Source: Desulforudis sp.
GTDB lineage: Bacteria; Bacillota; Desulfotomaculia; Desulfotomaculales; Desulforudaceae
Assembly (NCBI GenBank): GCA_003604975.1
Contig: QZIR01000053.1
Location: 1-44,479 of the forward strand
Length of the DNA: 44,479 bases
Direction of reading: 5' to 3'
Shown piece by piece: positions 25,751 through 33,698 of this stretch. A model generated the notes under the pieces. That model saw nothing but the letters and a program-made list of their open reading frames with translations, had not been told where the DNA came from and did not search any database. Position numbers and translations under genes: made by a program. The stretch's first letter is position 1; each line of letters starts with the position of its first letter.

Positions 25751-26158
25751 GTGGCCACAGTAGGTGAAAGAATAAGAGAAATTAGGGACAAGCGCGGTCT
25801 TACCCAGGATCAGCTTTGCCAGAAAGCTAATATCAGCAAGGGTTTTTTAAGCGATGTTGAAAATGGCAAAAGAAATATTAGTTCGCAGAAATTATTAGAA
25901 GTGGCCAACGTTTTGGGGGCTTCAATTGACTATTTGTTGAAAGGTGGGATGAAGAAAGAAGCAAAAAATACCCCTGTCACCATTCCTCCGGAGTTGTCCG
26001 AAGCAGCGGAACAGCTTAGAGCGACGTATACCGACACATTAGACGTTCTTGAAGCCCATCGGTCAATTGTTGCCCGCAGGAGCACGAGCCGCAAAAAGGA
26101 TCTTTCGGTTGACGAGTGGAAACAGCTTTTTAAAGTAATTACAGGAGTATTCGGTTGA
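25751..26158 (+). CDS. XRE-family repressor
   Basis: This encodes about 135 residues. GTG 25751 is chosen because AGGAGGAGG precedes it. The Cro/C1-type HTH is IREIRDKRGLTQDQLCQKAN, ISKGFLSDVENGKRNIS and QKLLEVANVLGASIDYLL. The C-terminal half is helical and may dimerise. It is translationally coupled (TGATG) to the ImmA-like gene, a pairing in which the protease usually cleaves or senses the repressor upon DNA damage or infection. It is divergent from the ubiquitin-like operon across a perfect dyad, so it may keep that operon off until needed. Confidence 0.88.
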   Translation: MATVGERIREIRDKRGLTQDQLCQKANISKGFLSDVENGKRNISSQKLLEVANVLGASIDYLLKGGMKKEAKNTPVTIPPELSEAAEQLRATYTDTLDVLEAHRSIVARRSTSRKKDLSVDEWKQLFKVITGVFG

Positions 26159-27186
26159 TGACCACACCAAAACTCAATAATTCCATGGTAATTCTGAGGC
26201 TGGCAAAAGATCTTGGAATTAAAAAAGTAAGTAATCCTGTCGAGGATATTTTGAAATTTTGCGAGAAGAGGATAAAGAAGATTCTCAAGGAATTTCCAGA
26301 TTGCAAAACATTAAATGGATTGCTTGATATAGCGGCAGCAAAATTAAACACTGAATTTCGTGAAATTTTTGATGAAGAAGACTTGTTTAGCATTAAAGAG
26401 CATTTTGTTGGTAAAGGAGAAAAAATATTTTCCAATCTTGAAAATGAATTGAATGATCAGGTATTAGGGATCACATTCAAGATTAGAAACTGTGAATCAT
26501 GGGAGCGTGAATTTGTATCGGTCATTGATTGTAGGGGTGAAAAGGGATTCCGGGCTTACTTTACCAAATGGCACGAGATAGCGCATTTGCTCGTACTGAC
26601 TGATCAGCAAAGACTAAAATTCATGCGGACGAATCTTGCAGCGTCGAAGATGGACCCGGAAGAATCCATGGTTGATATAATTGCTGGGCGATTTGGCTTC
26701 TATCCGCCTTTCATTCAAAAAAATGCTCGATATACCGAGTTGACCTTCGAGCGAATTGACGCGATGCGTGCAGAACTCTGCCCAGAGTCAAGTCTGCAAG
26801 CTGCTTTGATAGGTTTCGTTCAGGCATGGCCAGAGCCATGCATCCTTGCCTTTTGTAAATTGGCCCTGAAAAAGAACCAACAAGCCTTATTGGCCCAACA
26901 ACGATTCGATTTCCATAGTGCGCCAACCTTGGAGTTACGGGCTACCAAGACAACTTCTAATCGATCTGCCAAGGATTCTTCATTCATAATACACAAGAAT
27001 ATGAGGGTGCCAAAATCTTCCATCATCCATGTCCTGTTTGATGGATATCAAGATTATGCGGAAGCTGAGGAAAATCTTTCTATATGGGAATCGAGTGATG
27101 GAAGGAAATTGCCTGATATAAACATTACTGTAAGGGCAAAGCGCTATAATGATGGAATCGTAGCTTTGATAAGTCCGATTGAGTGA
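26158..27186 (+). CDS. ImmA/IrrE-like zinc metallopeptidase
   Basis: This 342-residue protein starts at ATG 26158, overlapping the XRE stop. KWHEIAHLL (about 138-146) is the HExxH zinc motif, and DPEESMVDIIAGRFGF supplies the third ligand and the E...D helix typical of ImmA/IrrE. The C-terminal 150 residues have no recognisable domain but contain a beta-rich part (RVPKSSIIHVLFDGYQDYAEAE) that might be a sensor. ImmA-type proteases inactivate partner XRE repressors. This one most likely controls the coupled XRE protein and hence the cassette. Confidence 0.85.
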   Translation: MTTPKLNNSMVILRLAKDLGIKKVSNPVEDILKFCEKRIKKILKEFPDCKTLNGLLDIAAAKLNTEFREIFDEEDLFSIKEHFVGKGEKIFSNLENELNDQVLGITFKIRNCESWEREFVSVIDCRGEKGFRAYFTKWHEIAHLLVLTDQQRLKFMRTNLAASKMDPEESMVDIIAGRFGFYPPFIQKNARYTELTFERIDAMRAELCPESSLQAALIGFVQAWPEPCILAFCKLALKKNQQALLAQQRFDFHSAPTLELRATKTTSNRSAKDSSFIIHKNMRVPKSSIIHVLFDGYQDYAEAEENLSIWESSDGRKLPDINITVRAKRYNDGIVALISPIE

Positions 27187-27257
27187 CTTTTGATGGTGGT
27201 TTCATGTCTTGCGTAAATATCAAATAAATTTTTTTAAAATAAATCAATTGGGATCAA

Positions 27258-27683
27258 TTGGCTGATACTCTTTCTCCTATCGAACGTAGTGAAAGAATGT
27301 CCAGGATTCGGAGCAAAAATTCGAGTCCTGAGCTTAAATTGCGCCGCCTGATCCATTCAATGGGTTTCCGTTACCGCCTGCATGTAAATGAGTTGCCAGG
27401 GACGCCAGACCTAGTTTTCCCATCGCGGAAATCCGTCATTTTTCTGCATGGATGCTTTTGGCATCGGCACGAAGGGTGCAAGCTCGCAAGGCTGCCGAAA
27501 TCCAAGCTTGATTTTTGGAAGCCAAAGCTCGAAACGAACAGGGCACGGGACTTGCTTCAACAGCAGCAATTGAGAGATTTGGGCTGGCGTCTTCTGGTTG
27601 TATGGGAGTGCGAAATGGTATATACAGAACGCATATCGACAATCGTCAGAAATTTTCTTTGTGAATCGGGCGGTGAAAGATGA
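27258..27683 (+). CDS. vsr: Vsr very-short-patch-repair endonuclease
   Basis: This encodes 141 residues starting at TTG 27258 (MADTLSPIERSERMSRIRSK is the usual Vsr N-terminus). PGTPDLVFPSRKSVIFLHGCFWHRHEGC carries the catalytic Asp of TPDxxF and the Zn-binding His/Cys residues. The C-terminal W..K...N..RD block is intact. Vsr nicks T:G mismatches left by deamination of 5-methylcytosine, protecting the sites methylated by the neighbour. Its stop overlaps the methyltransferase ATG (ATGA), so the two are coupled. Confidence 0.95.
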   Translation: MADTLSPIERSERMSRIRSKNSSPELKLRRLIHSMGFRYRLHVNELPGTPDLVFPSRKSVIFLHGCFWHRHEGCKLARLPKSKLDFWKPKLETNRARDLLQQQQLRDLGWRLLVVWECEMVYTERISTIVRNFLCESGGER

Positions 27684-28891
27684 AATCAGTTGAGCTTTTT
27701 GCGGGTGCCGGTGGTCTTGCCATGGGGATTTCATTGGCGGGATTCGAATCGCTTGCCGTGGTGGAATGGGACAAATGGGCCTGCGACACCATCCGGGAAA
27801 ACCAGAGGCGCGGATATCCGGTCGTCCAGGATTGGCCCCTTTGGGAAGGCGACGTGAGGAATTTTGACTGGGCTTCCATTCCTGTCGGGATCGAGCTTCT
27901 TGCTGGCGGTCCGCCATGTCAGCCTTTCTCTATGGGAGGTAAGCACAAAGCCTTTGGCGACAAAAGGGATATGTTTCCGTCCGCTGTGGAGATTGTCCGG
28001 ACACTACAACCGAAATCCTTCATCTTCGAAAATGTAAAGGGGCTTACCCGTTCGAGTTTTGCGAACTACTATCAATACATCCTTCTGCAGCTTGAATTCC
28101 CGGAAATCACGCGAAAGTCGCGTGAAACTTGGACGGATCATCTGCGCAGGCTTCAGGAAGAAAAGACTTCCGGTACTCTTCATTTGAACGGACTCACGTA
28201 TAATGTGGTCCCGACTCTTGTTAATGCCGCAGATTACGGCATACCACAGAAACGGGAACGTGTTTTCATCGTAGGCTTCCGCTCTGACCTCGGAGCGGAA
28301 TGGTCTTTCCCACGCCCGACCCATTCTTGCGACGGGCTTTTGCATTCACAGTGGGTAACGGACGAATATTGGGAAAAGCACCGGGTGTCTAAATCAAAGC
28401 GTCCGAAAGCGCCGGAAAAGGTTGTGGGCCGCATCAAGAAAATTAGAGGGATGAGCCTACCTCTCAAGGGTCATGCCTGGAGAACGGTCCGCGATGCACT
28501 GATCGATCTTCCTGATCCCCGAAAAGGGGCAGGGGCCTTTCATAATCATAACTTTCAGGATGGTGCTCGGACATATCAGGGCCACACAGGCAGTCCCTTG
28601 GATTTGCCGGCAAAAACCCTCAAGGCGGGAGATCACGGCGTGCCTGGCGGCGAAAATATGATGGTGATGGAAAATGGAGCCGTCCGCTATTTCAGCGTCC
28701 GGGAATCTGCCCGTCTCCAGACTTTCCCCGACGGCTATGTTTTCCATGGATCATGGACGGAGACCATGAGGCAGCTTGGCAATGCCGTTCCCGTTGCCTT
28801 GGCCCGTCGCGTTGCGGCTTCTGTGGCGGAAAGTCTTGTTGAAGTTGAAATGCGTAAAATTGGCAGCCTCAGGAAGAGGAATGCTGCATGA
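27680..28891 (+). CDS. DNA (cytosine-5-)-methyltransferase of an Eco29kI-type system
   Basis: This 403-residue protein has the C5-methyltransferase motifs in order: I VELFAGAGGLAMG, IV GGPPCQPFSMGG with the catalytic Cys, VI FIFENVKGL, VIII IPQKRERVFIVGF, IX to X SVRESARLQTFPDGY and QLGNAVPVALA. It methylates cytosine within the sequence cut by the endonuclease that follows. Both junctions overlap by four bases (ATGA). The variable region between VIII and IX carries the target-recognition domain. Site CCGCGG is inferred from the partner's family only. Confidence 0.93.
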   Translation: MKSVELFAGAGGLAMGISLAGFESLAVVEWDKWACDTIRENQRRGYPVVQDWPLWEGDVRNFDWASIPVGIELLAGGPPCQPFSMGGKHKAFGDKRDMFPSAVEIVRTLQPKSFIFENVKGLTRSSFANYYQYILLQLEFPEITRKSRETWTDHLRRLQEEKTSGTLHLNGLTYNVVPTLVNAADYGIPQKRERVFIVGFRSDLGAEWSFPRPTHSCDGLLHSQWVTDEYWEKHRVSKSKRPKAPEKVVGRIKKIRGMSLPLKGHAWRTVRDALIDLPDPRKGAGAFHNHNFQDGARTYQGHTGSPLDLPAKTLKAGDHGVPGGENMMVMENGAVRYFSVRESARLQTFPDGYVFHGSWTETMRQLGNAVPVALARRVAASVAESLVEVEMRKIGSLRKRNAA

Positions 28892-29532
28892 CAAAGGGCA
28901 AAGTCATTCCTTACAATCCTCTCGACAAGCGGCACCTGGGGGAAAGCGTTGGCCAGGCAATGTTACGTCAGCCGGTCGTTCCCTTGGGAAGCCTGGCGGC
29001 TTTCAGTGGCGCAGGAATCTATGCAATTTATTACACAGGAAATTTTCCAGCTTATGAAGAGATAGTCAACCGGAATCAGCAAAATTGCTTCAATATTCCC
29101 ATTTACGTTGGCAAGGCCGTGCCAAAAGGAGCCAGAAAGGGCGGGGACATGGAAGCAATTCCTGGCCTGGTTCTCTTTAGCAGGCTCAAGCAGCATGCAA
29201 AAAATATCGAGGAAGCTTCCAATCTGGATTTGGCCGATTTCCATTGCCGCTATTTGATCGTTGACGATATTTGGATACCGCTTGGCGAGGCGCTGCTTAT
29301 AGCCAGATTTAATCCGATCTGGAACAAGCTCATCGATGGGTTCGGCAATCATGATCCTGGGAAGGGGCGTCATGCAGGCTTACGCCCTCGTTGGGATGTT
29401 CTCCATCCAGGTCGCTCATGGGCGGATCGGTGCAAGCCTCGCAATGAATCTGCTGACCAGATATTGCGTGAAGCGCAGGATTACCTCAGAAACAACCCTC
29501 CTTTGGATGATATCTCCTTAATCACGACTTGA
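28888..29532 (+). CDS. Eco29kI-family GIY-YIG restriction endonuclease
   Basis: This encodes 214 residues. GIYAIYYTGNFPAYEE and PIYVGKAVPKG are the GIY and YIG halves of the nuclease centre. FSRLKQHAKNIEEA and FHCRYLIVDDIWIPLGEALLIARFNPIWNK complete the family pattern with the conserved Glu and Asn. Described members of this family cut CCGCGG. The start overlaps the methyltransferase stop. Complete motifs suggest an active restriction-modification set with Vsr. Confidence 0.92.
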   Translation: MTKGKVIPYNPLDKRHLGESVGQAMLRQPVVPLGSLAAFSGAGIYAIYYTGNFPAYEEIVNRNQQNCFNIPIYVGKAVPKGARKGGDMEAIPGLVLFSRLKQHAKNIEEASNLDLADFHCRYLIVDDIWIPLGEALLIARFNPIWNKLIDGFGNHDPGKGRHAGLRPRWDVLHPGRSWADRCKPRNESADQILREAQDYLRNNPPLDDISLITT

Positions 29533-29594
29533 TTGATCTTGTCGTACAGTTCAGCTATTGCGCCACCCTGTTTTCTTTGACCGTCTTATCCCCG

Positions 29595-29619
29595 TAAAGT
29601 CCCCAAAGTCCCTAAGTCC
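29595..29619 (-). repeat. right 25-bp inverted repeat of the defence cassette
   Basis: This is an exact reverse complement of 22733-22757 with the same three GGACTT units. It lies 62 bases after the endonuclease stop and about 120 bases before the XRE gene. An adjacent TTTTACCGTAAAA near-palindrome is at 29622-29634. Confidence 0.85.
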
Positions 29620-29650
29620 TGTTTTACCGTAAAAAGTTTGCGAATTTGAC

Positions 29651-29692
29651 AAATATACCATTCTTTGTCCTGGTATATTTTAGGTATATCCT
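29651..29692 (+). promoter_or_regulatory. dyad operator region upstream of the XRE gene
   Basis: AAATATACCA (29651-29660) and TGGTATATTT (29671-29680) form a perfect inverted repeat, followed at once by AGGTATATCCT (29682-29692), which repeats the GGTATA half-site. TTGTCC (29665-29670) with TATCCT (29687-29692) at 16 bp spacing could be the promoter. The arrangement suggests autorepression by the XRE protein. Confidence 0.5.
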
Positions 29693-29739
29693 AAACTCAG
29701 GGTGGCCACCCTGTTTAATTCGTTAATAATTACGGCAAT

Positions 29740-30126
29740 ATGTTTTCTCCAAAGTTGGAAAGTTATTTGCGTGCTTACCGGATCAGAACCGGGCTTACGC
29801 AAAGGGATGTAGCTGCGCTTTTGGGCCTGGAAACCGGGAGCACGATTTCCAGAGCTGAAAAGGGTGCAGGTATTCCGTCCGTGCCTGTTCTTTTGGGATA
29901 CTGCGTCCTCTTTGAGGCGCAGCCAGAAGATCTTGTGCCGGGAATGATCCGCGACATCGAAAAAACTGCCTGTGCTCGCGCAACTCTCCTGGCTGGTAAG
30001 CTCAAGAAACGCCATCCAACACAAATGGTGTTGGCAAGGCTCAGATTCCTTGAAAAACTTCCCCAGCTTATGGAAGGACGCATGCCGAAAAGGTATGAAC
30101 AGCGCAATAAAGGAGGAAGTGCATAA
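29740..30126 (+). CDS. XRE-family regulator upstream of the RuvC-like gene
   Basis: This 128-residue protein has an N-terminal HTH: LRAYRIRTGLTQRDVAALLG, then LETGSTISRAEKGAGIPSVP. Its C-terminal half is basic and helical (KLKKRHPTQMVLARLRFLEKL). It overlaps the region of the next gene's start and shares its transcript. Two operator-like sites precede it, and one of them recurs before the D5-like gene, so it is probably the master repressor of the element's replication genes. Confidence 0.85.
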   Translation: MFSPKLESYLRAYRIRTGLTQRDVAALLGLETGSTISRAEKGAGIPSVPVLLGYCVLFEAQPEDLVPGMIRDIEKTACARATLLAGKLKKRHPTQMVLARLRFLEKLPQLMEGRMPKRYEQRNKGGSA

Positions 30127-30127
30127 A

Positions 30128-30604
30128 TTGGCGCTTGCCATCGATCCCACATCACGTGGATTTGGCTACGCTCTTTTTGAAGGTCCTCAAACTCCCCTCG
30201 ATTGGGGCACCACTGAAATTCGTTCCGAGCAGAACGAAAATTCCCTCGAACGCGTCAAGAAGCTAATCGATTTCTACCACCCCGAAGTCCTGGTCCTAGA
30301 AGATTGCTCCGAAGATTCAACCCGCCGCTGCGAAAGAATCAAGGCTCTTCTTGGACAGATCGCAGATCACGCCAAACTCCAAAAAATTCCGGTGGTGAAA
30401 TACTCATCAAGCCGGATCAAGGAAGTTTTTTCCTTTTTCGATATCCACACGAAGCACCAGATCGCGGAGAAGATTTGCGAATGGCTTCCAGAACTCGCGC
30501 CCCGCATTCCGCCCAAGAGAAAACCTTGGATGAGCGAGGACCGCCGCATGAGTATCTTTGACGCCGTCGCTCTGGTCCTCACATACTACTACCTCGAAGA
30601 ATAA
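30128..30604 (+). CDS. RuvC/RNase-H-fold resolvase-like protein
   Basis: This encodes about 158 residues. The start is uncertain: TTG 30128 is spaced best from AGGAGG (30111-30116), and GTG 30119 is possible. LALAIDPTSRGFGYALFEG has the first catalytic Asp, VLVLEDCS the second acidic strand and MSIFDAVALVLTYYYLEE the final Asp helix, as in RuvC-like nucleases. Such proteins resolve Holliday junctions or process replication intermediates. It belongs with the XRE and RadC genes as a conserved-looking backbone block of the element. Confidence 0.75.
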   Translation: MALAIDPTSRGFGYALFEGPQTPLDWGTTEIRSEQNENSLERVKKLIDFYHPEVLVLEDCSEDSTRRCERIKALLGQIADHAKLQKIPVVKYSSSRIKEVFSFFDIHTKHQIAEKICEWLPELAPRIPPKRKPWMSEDRRMSIFDAVALVLTYYYLEE

Positions 30605-30620
30605 CAAGGAGAAAACCATC

Positions 30621-31109
30621 ATGGAGAAAACAAACGAAAATGAAAAATTCTTTGTGTTTGACCGGCCGGTCACGGAGCAGGAAATCCTGCACCTGGCCAA
30701 GGATATCGCGGCATCCCGGTTCATCCGGGCCGGGCCGGAGATATCTTCCTCGCAGTTGGCCGGAGACTTCCTGAATCATCTTATCGGAAATGATGAACGC
30801 GAAGTCTTCATGGTCATATTTCTCGATGTGCGGCACAGGATAATCGCCTATGAACAGCTGTTTCAAGGCACTATCCATTGCAGTCCCGTATATCCGAGAG
30901 AAATCATAAAACGTGTTCTTTATCACAACGCCGGCGCCGTAATCCTGGCGCATAATCACCCGAGCGGCGATCCCTCGCCCAGCGACAAGGATCGGCAAGT
31001 TACTTCACTCGTCAAAGATGCTCTTTCCTTCATAGAAACCCGTCTTCTCGATCATCTGATCATCGCAGGCTCGAAATGGTTCAGCTTCGCGGACGAAGGG
31101 ATTCTTTAG
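30621..31109 (+). CDS. radC: RadC-type JAB-domain protein
   Basis: This encodes 162 residues from ATG 30621 with AAGGAG upstream. The JAB motif AHNHPSGDPSPSDKD (HxHPSGxxxPSxxD) and LLDHLIIAG are the RadC signature, with ISSSQLAGDFLNHLIGNDEREVFMVIFLD before it. Despite the name, RadC proteins have no proven repair role. They are common in integrative elements and phages, where a function in element DNA processing or anti-defence is suspected. It follows the RuvC-like gene by 16 bases in the same operon. Confidence 0.93.
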   Translation: MEKTNENEKFFVFDRPVTEQEILHLAKDIAASRFIRAGPEISSSQLAGDFLNHLIGNDEREVFMVIFLDVRHRIIAYEQLFQGTIHCSPVYPREIIKRVLYHNAGAVILAHNHPSGDPSPSDKDRQVTSLVKDALSFIETRLLDHLIIAGSKWFSFADEGIL

Positions 31110-31223
31110 TCCGACTTTCCAGCAAATCATACCAGTTCAGTTTTTCAAGCGAGGTGATGGCTTTACATCATCTCGAAAGGCCGTTCTCTGCACATATTTC
31201 AACAAATTGAAGGAGGAAAAATC

Positions 31224-31589
31224 ATGGAAACTGCCCAGCACCCAGAACCGAAAACCGTCAATGACAGCCGAAAAAGGATTGCCCAGCTCAATGACCAATT
31301 CAGAATGACCGGAGTCGGTGGAAAGATCGTCCTCACTCAGGGAGTTGCAAACCTGGGGGAGGACATGGTAATCAAGATCATCCTCGCATTGCGCGGATAT
31401 GCCGACTGGGGGCAGGAAAACGATCCTTGGGGCGAGCATGATTTCGGCGTCATCCAGCTGGCCGAGGCCAGGAAAGTCTACTTCAAAATAGACTACTATG
31501 ACGCCCGGATGGAATATGGATCGGAAGACCCGTCAGACCCGGAAAAGACCACTCGGGTGCTCACGCTGATGCTACCTGAGGAATATTAA
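31224..31589 (+). CDS. DUF3768 family protein
   Basis: This encodes 121 residues from ATG 31224 with GGAGG upstream. RIAQLNDQFRMTGVGGKIVLTQGVANL, NDPWGEHDFGVIQL, VYFKIDYYD, SEDPSDPEKTTRVLTLML and a final EEY match the DUF3768 pattern, a small domain widespread on plasmids and integrative elements. The function is unknown. It follows RadC by 114 bases and is closed by an intrinsic terminator, so it ends the backbone operon. Confidence 0.85.
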   Translation: METAQHPEPKTVNDSRKRIAQLNDQFRMTGVGGKIVLTQGVANLGEDMVIKIILALRGYADWGQENDPWGEHDFGVIQLAEARKVYFKIDYYDARMEYGSEDPSDPEKTTRVLTLMLPEEY

Positions 31590-31600
31590 ACACAGTACTA

Positions 31601-31625
31601 AACCCCGTATTTTAGCGGGGTTTTT
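31601..31625 (+). terminator. intrinsic terminator after DUF3768 gene
   Basis: AACCCCG (31601-31607) pairs with CGGGGTT (31616-31622), and five T residues end the hairpin. It separates the backbone operon from the DUF6932 operon. Confidence 0.85.
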
Positions 31626-31763
31626 CAATATAAAAAGAAAGTTGAAAAAGTGTCAAAATCACTTAAAATTAAAGGATATCCGTAGCTGTTGGAAAACCAT
31701 CCACGCTGAGTATTTCTCCAGAGAAGAGGTTGTTTATTTTTTCGAATTTTTTTTGAAAAAATA

Positions 31764-31797
31764 TTGACAATGCGTCAACACAACATTATTGATGTGT
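31764..31797 (+). promoter_or_regulatory. promoter/operator of the DUF6932 operon, possibly leaderless
   Basis: TTGACA (31764-31769) and TTATTG (31786-31791) at 16 bp place transcription start close to ATG 31799, which has no ribosome-binding site, suggesting a leaderless message. TTGAC (31764-31768) with GTCAA (31774-31778) forms a dyad over the -35. A second dyad, AAGTG and CACTT, is at 31648-31664. The XRE protein of this operon is the natural ligand. Confidence 0.4.
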
Positions 31798-31798
31798 T

Positions 31799-32242
31799 AT
31801 GGTACCTTCATTTGATGATCATGGAAATTTGCCCGCTGGCATTCACTGGACTTCTTGGAAGGAGTTTTCTGAAAGGTTCGGAACAACTCATCATAGAAGA
31901 CGATTGCTAAAAGGTATTCTGGCCGGAATTAAAGTTTTAATGAATGCCGGATGTGGGGCAATTTATATCGATGGAAGTTTTGTCACAAATAAAGAATCCC
32001 CTAACGATTTTGATGCCTGCTGGGATATAACAGGTGCCGATATAAATAAAATTGATCCAATCCTCAGGACCTTTGACGCAAAAAGGGCTTCTCAAAAAGC
32101 TAAATATTATGGGGAGTTTTTCCCCGCACAATACATTGAAAAAGGTTCAGGAAAACATTTTCTTGATTTTCTTTCTACAGATAAAGATGGGCGAAAAAAA
32201 GGTATAGTTGCTCTTGATTTAAGGAGTTTTGATTATGATTAA
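31799..32242 (+). CDS. DUF6932 nucleotidyltransferase-like protein
   Basis: This encodes 147 residues. VPSFDDHGNLPAGIHWTSW, then RFGTTHHRRRLLKGILAGIKVLMNAGC, then AIYIDGSFVTNKESPNDFDACWD. The GS..T.....DFD arrangement is that of a minimal nucleotidyltransferase active site (GSxxx...DxD), and the pattern matches DUF6932. It overlaps the XRE-ImmA gene by eight bases. Such enzyme-plus-HTH pairs resemble toxin-antitoxin or signalling modules. Its substrate (nucleotide, tRNA or protein) is unknown. Confidence 0.8.
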   Translation: MVPSFDDHGNLPAGIHWTSWKEFSERFGTTHHRRRLLKGILAGIKVLMNAGCGAIYIDGSFVTNKESPNDFDACWDITGADINKIDPILRTFDAKRASQKAKYYGEFFPAQYIEKGSGKHFLDFLSTDKDGRKKGIVALDLRSFDYD

Positions 32243-33686
32243 GAACGACAGGCAATACCGGATAACAAAGACCCAGGCAAAAAAATTGGAGCTCTCATTG
32301 CAAATGCTACATGCTGAGCCAAGGGAGACTCATCCTCTTTTGATTAGAGCTCAAGAAGAGGCCTTAACAAGTCAACTGGACGAGCTTAAGGAAGAGCTAA
32401 AGGAATATAAAGAACTCCAGGCCGGTAAATACAAATTTCACTATATTTTTAAGAATATAGAGGACTTGCCAGAGAACTTGATAAAAGCGCGTATATCAGC
32501 AGGGTTAACACAGAAAGAGCTCGCAGATAAACTTGGAATGAAAGAGCAACAAATACAGCGTTATGAAGCCACAGATTATCGAACTGCAAGTTATGAAAGG
32601 TTAATCAATATAATAAAAGCTTTAAATATAAAATTGGACAGAGGTATTCTCCATAAAGAGGACAAGTATTCTATAGAGTATCTTTTGAGGAAATTAAAAG
32701 ATATCGGTATCGATAAGGATTTTGTCTTTAATAGGCTGGTTCATCCAAGGTATAGGTTTAAGGATGAGAGTTTATTAAGGAAGGATAAAGAAGAGGATAA
32801 CTTTATTTTACAAATTGTATCTAGCTTGCGAAATATTTTTAATTGGAGCGAGTCAGATATTTTGAGCGAAACTCCTTTGGAATTAGATAGCCTTGCATCC
32901 ACTTACGCGAACTTTAAAATTCCGGAAGGAGCCCAAAAGAGTAGACTGAGTGCATATATTGTCTATGCACATTATTTGGCACTATTAGTTTTGGATGCAA
33001 CTTCGGCGGTCGCAAAATCACAAATTCCTGATGACCCATTACGCTTACGAGAATCAATCGTAGAACAGTATGGTGATGAGTTTTCGCTCAAAGATTTACT
33101 TAAACATTTTTGGGAATTAGGAATAACAATATTACCTCTTAATGATCCTGGTGCATTTCACGGTGCTTGTTGGAGGATAAATGGTAGAAATATAGCGGTG
33201 TTAAAACAAAGTACTCTGTCTGAATCTCGCTGGATTTTTGATCTACTGCATGAGTATTATCATCTTTCTCAAGAACAAAATGAAGAACAACTTGCAATTA
33301 TTGAGGATGAGCCCGATTCACCCGAGAGGCTTCAATCTGACGAAGAAATGTATGCTAGTCAATTTGCTGGAGAAGTAATCTTGGCTGGGAAAGCAGAGGA
33401 TTTAGCACAAAAGTGTGTTGAAGAGGCGCACGGCAAGGTTGAATGGTTAAAGAAAACAGTTCCTATCGTAGCGGTAAGAGAAAAAGTTGCGATAGATGCT
33501 TTAGCAAATTACATGGCTTTTCGGTTGTCCTTTCAAGGGATTAATTGGTGGGGAGCTGCAAATAATCTTCAAAAAACCGATATGGCACCTTGGGCAATTG
33601 CTCGGGATTTCCTGCTGGAGCGATTAGATTTTAAAAAGTTAAATGAAATGGATCAAAATCTATTGATAAGGGCGCTAACTGATTAG
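32235..33686 (+). CDS. XRE-ImmA/IrrE fusion regulator-protease
   Basis: This 483-residue protein starts at ATG 32235 behind AAGGAG (32221-32226). After a charged coiled coil (to about 65), an XRE HTH, ARISAGLTQKELADKLG and EQQIQRYEATDY, is at about 85-115. A long middle region follows, then an ImmA-type peptidase domain with HEYYHL (about 339-344) and EEMYASQFAGEVIL supplying the second zinc-ligand helix. Fused XRE and protease imply self-cleavage or direct sensing control of its own operon. It is the second gene of six on the same strand. Confidence 0.85.
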   Translation: MIKNDRQYRITKTQAKKLELSLQMLHAEPRETHPLLIRAQEEALTSQLDELKEELKEYKELQAGKYKFHYIFKNIEDLPENLIKARISAGLTQKELADKLGMKEQQIQRYEATDYRTASYERLINIIKALNIKLDRGILHKEDKYSIEYLLRKLKDIGIDKDFVFNRLVHPRYRFKDESLLRKDKEEDNFILQIVSSLRNIFNWSESDILSETPLELDSLASTYANFKIPEGAQKSRLSAYIVYAHYLALLVLDATSAVAKSQIPDDPLRLRESIVEQYGDEFSLKDLLKHFWELGITILPLNDPGAFHGACWRINGRNIAVLKQSTLSESRWIFDLLHEYYHLSQEQNEEQLAIIEDEPDSPERLQSDEEMYASQFAGEVILAGKAEDLAQKCVEEAHGKVEWLKKTVPIVAVREKVAIDALANYMAFRLSFQGINWWGAANNLQKTDMAPWAIARDFLLERLDFKKLNEMDQNLLIRALTD

Positions 33687-33698
33687 GAGGGTTTGGTT

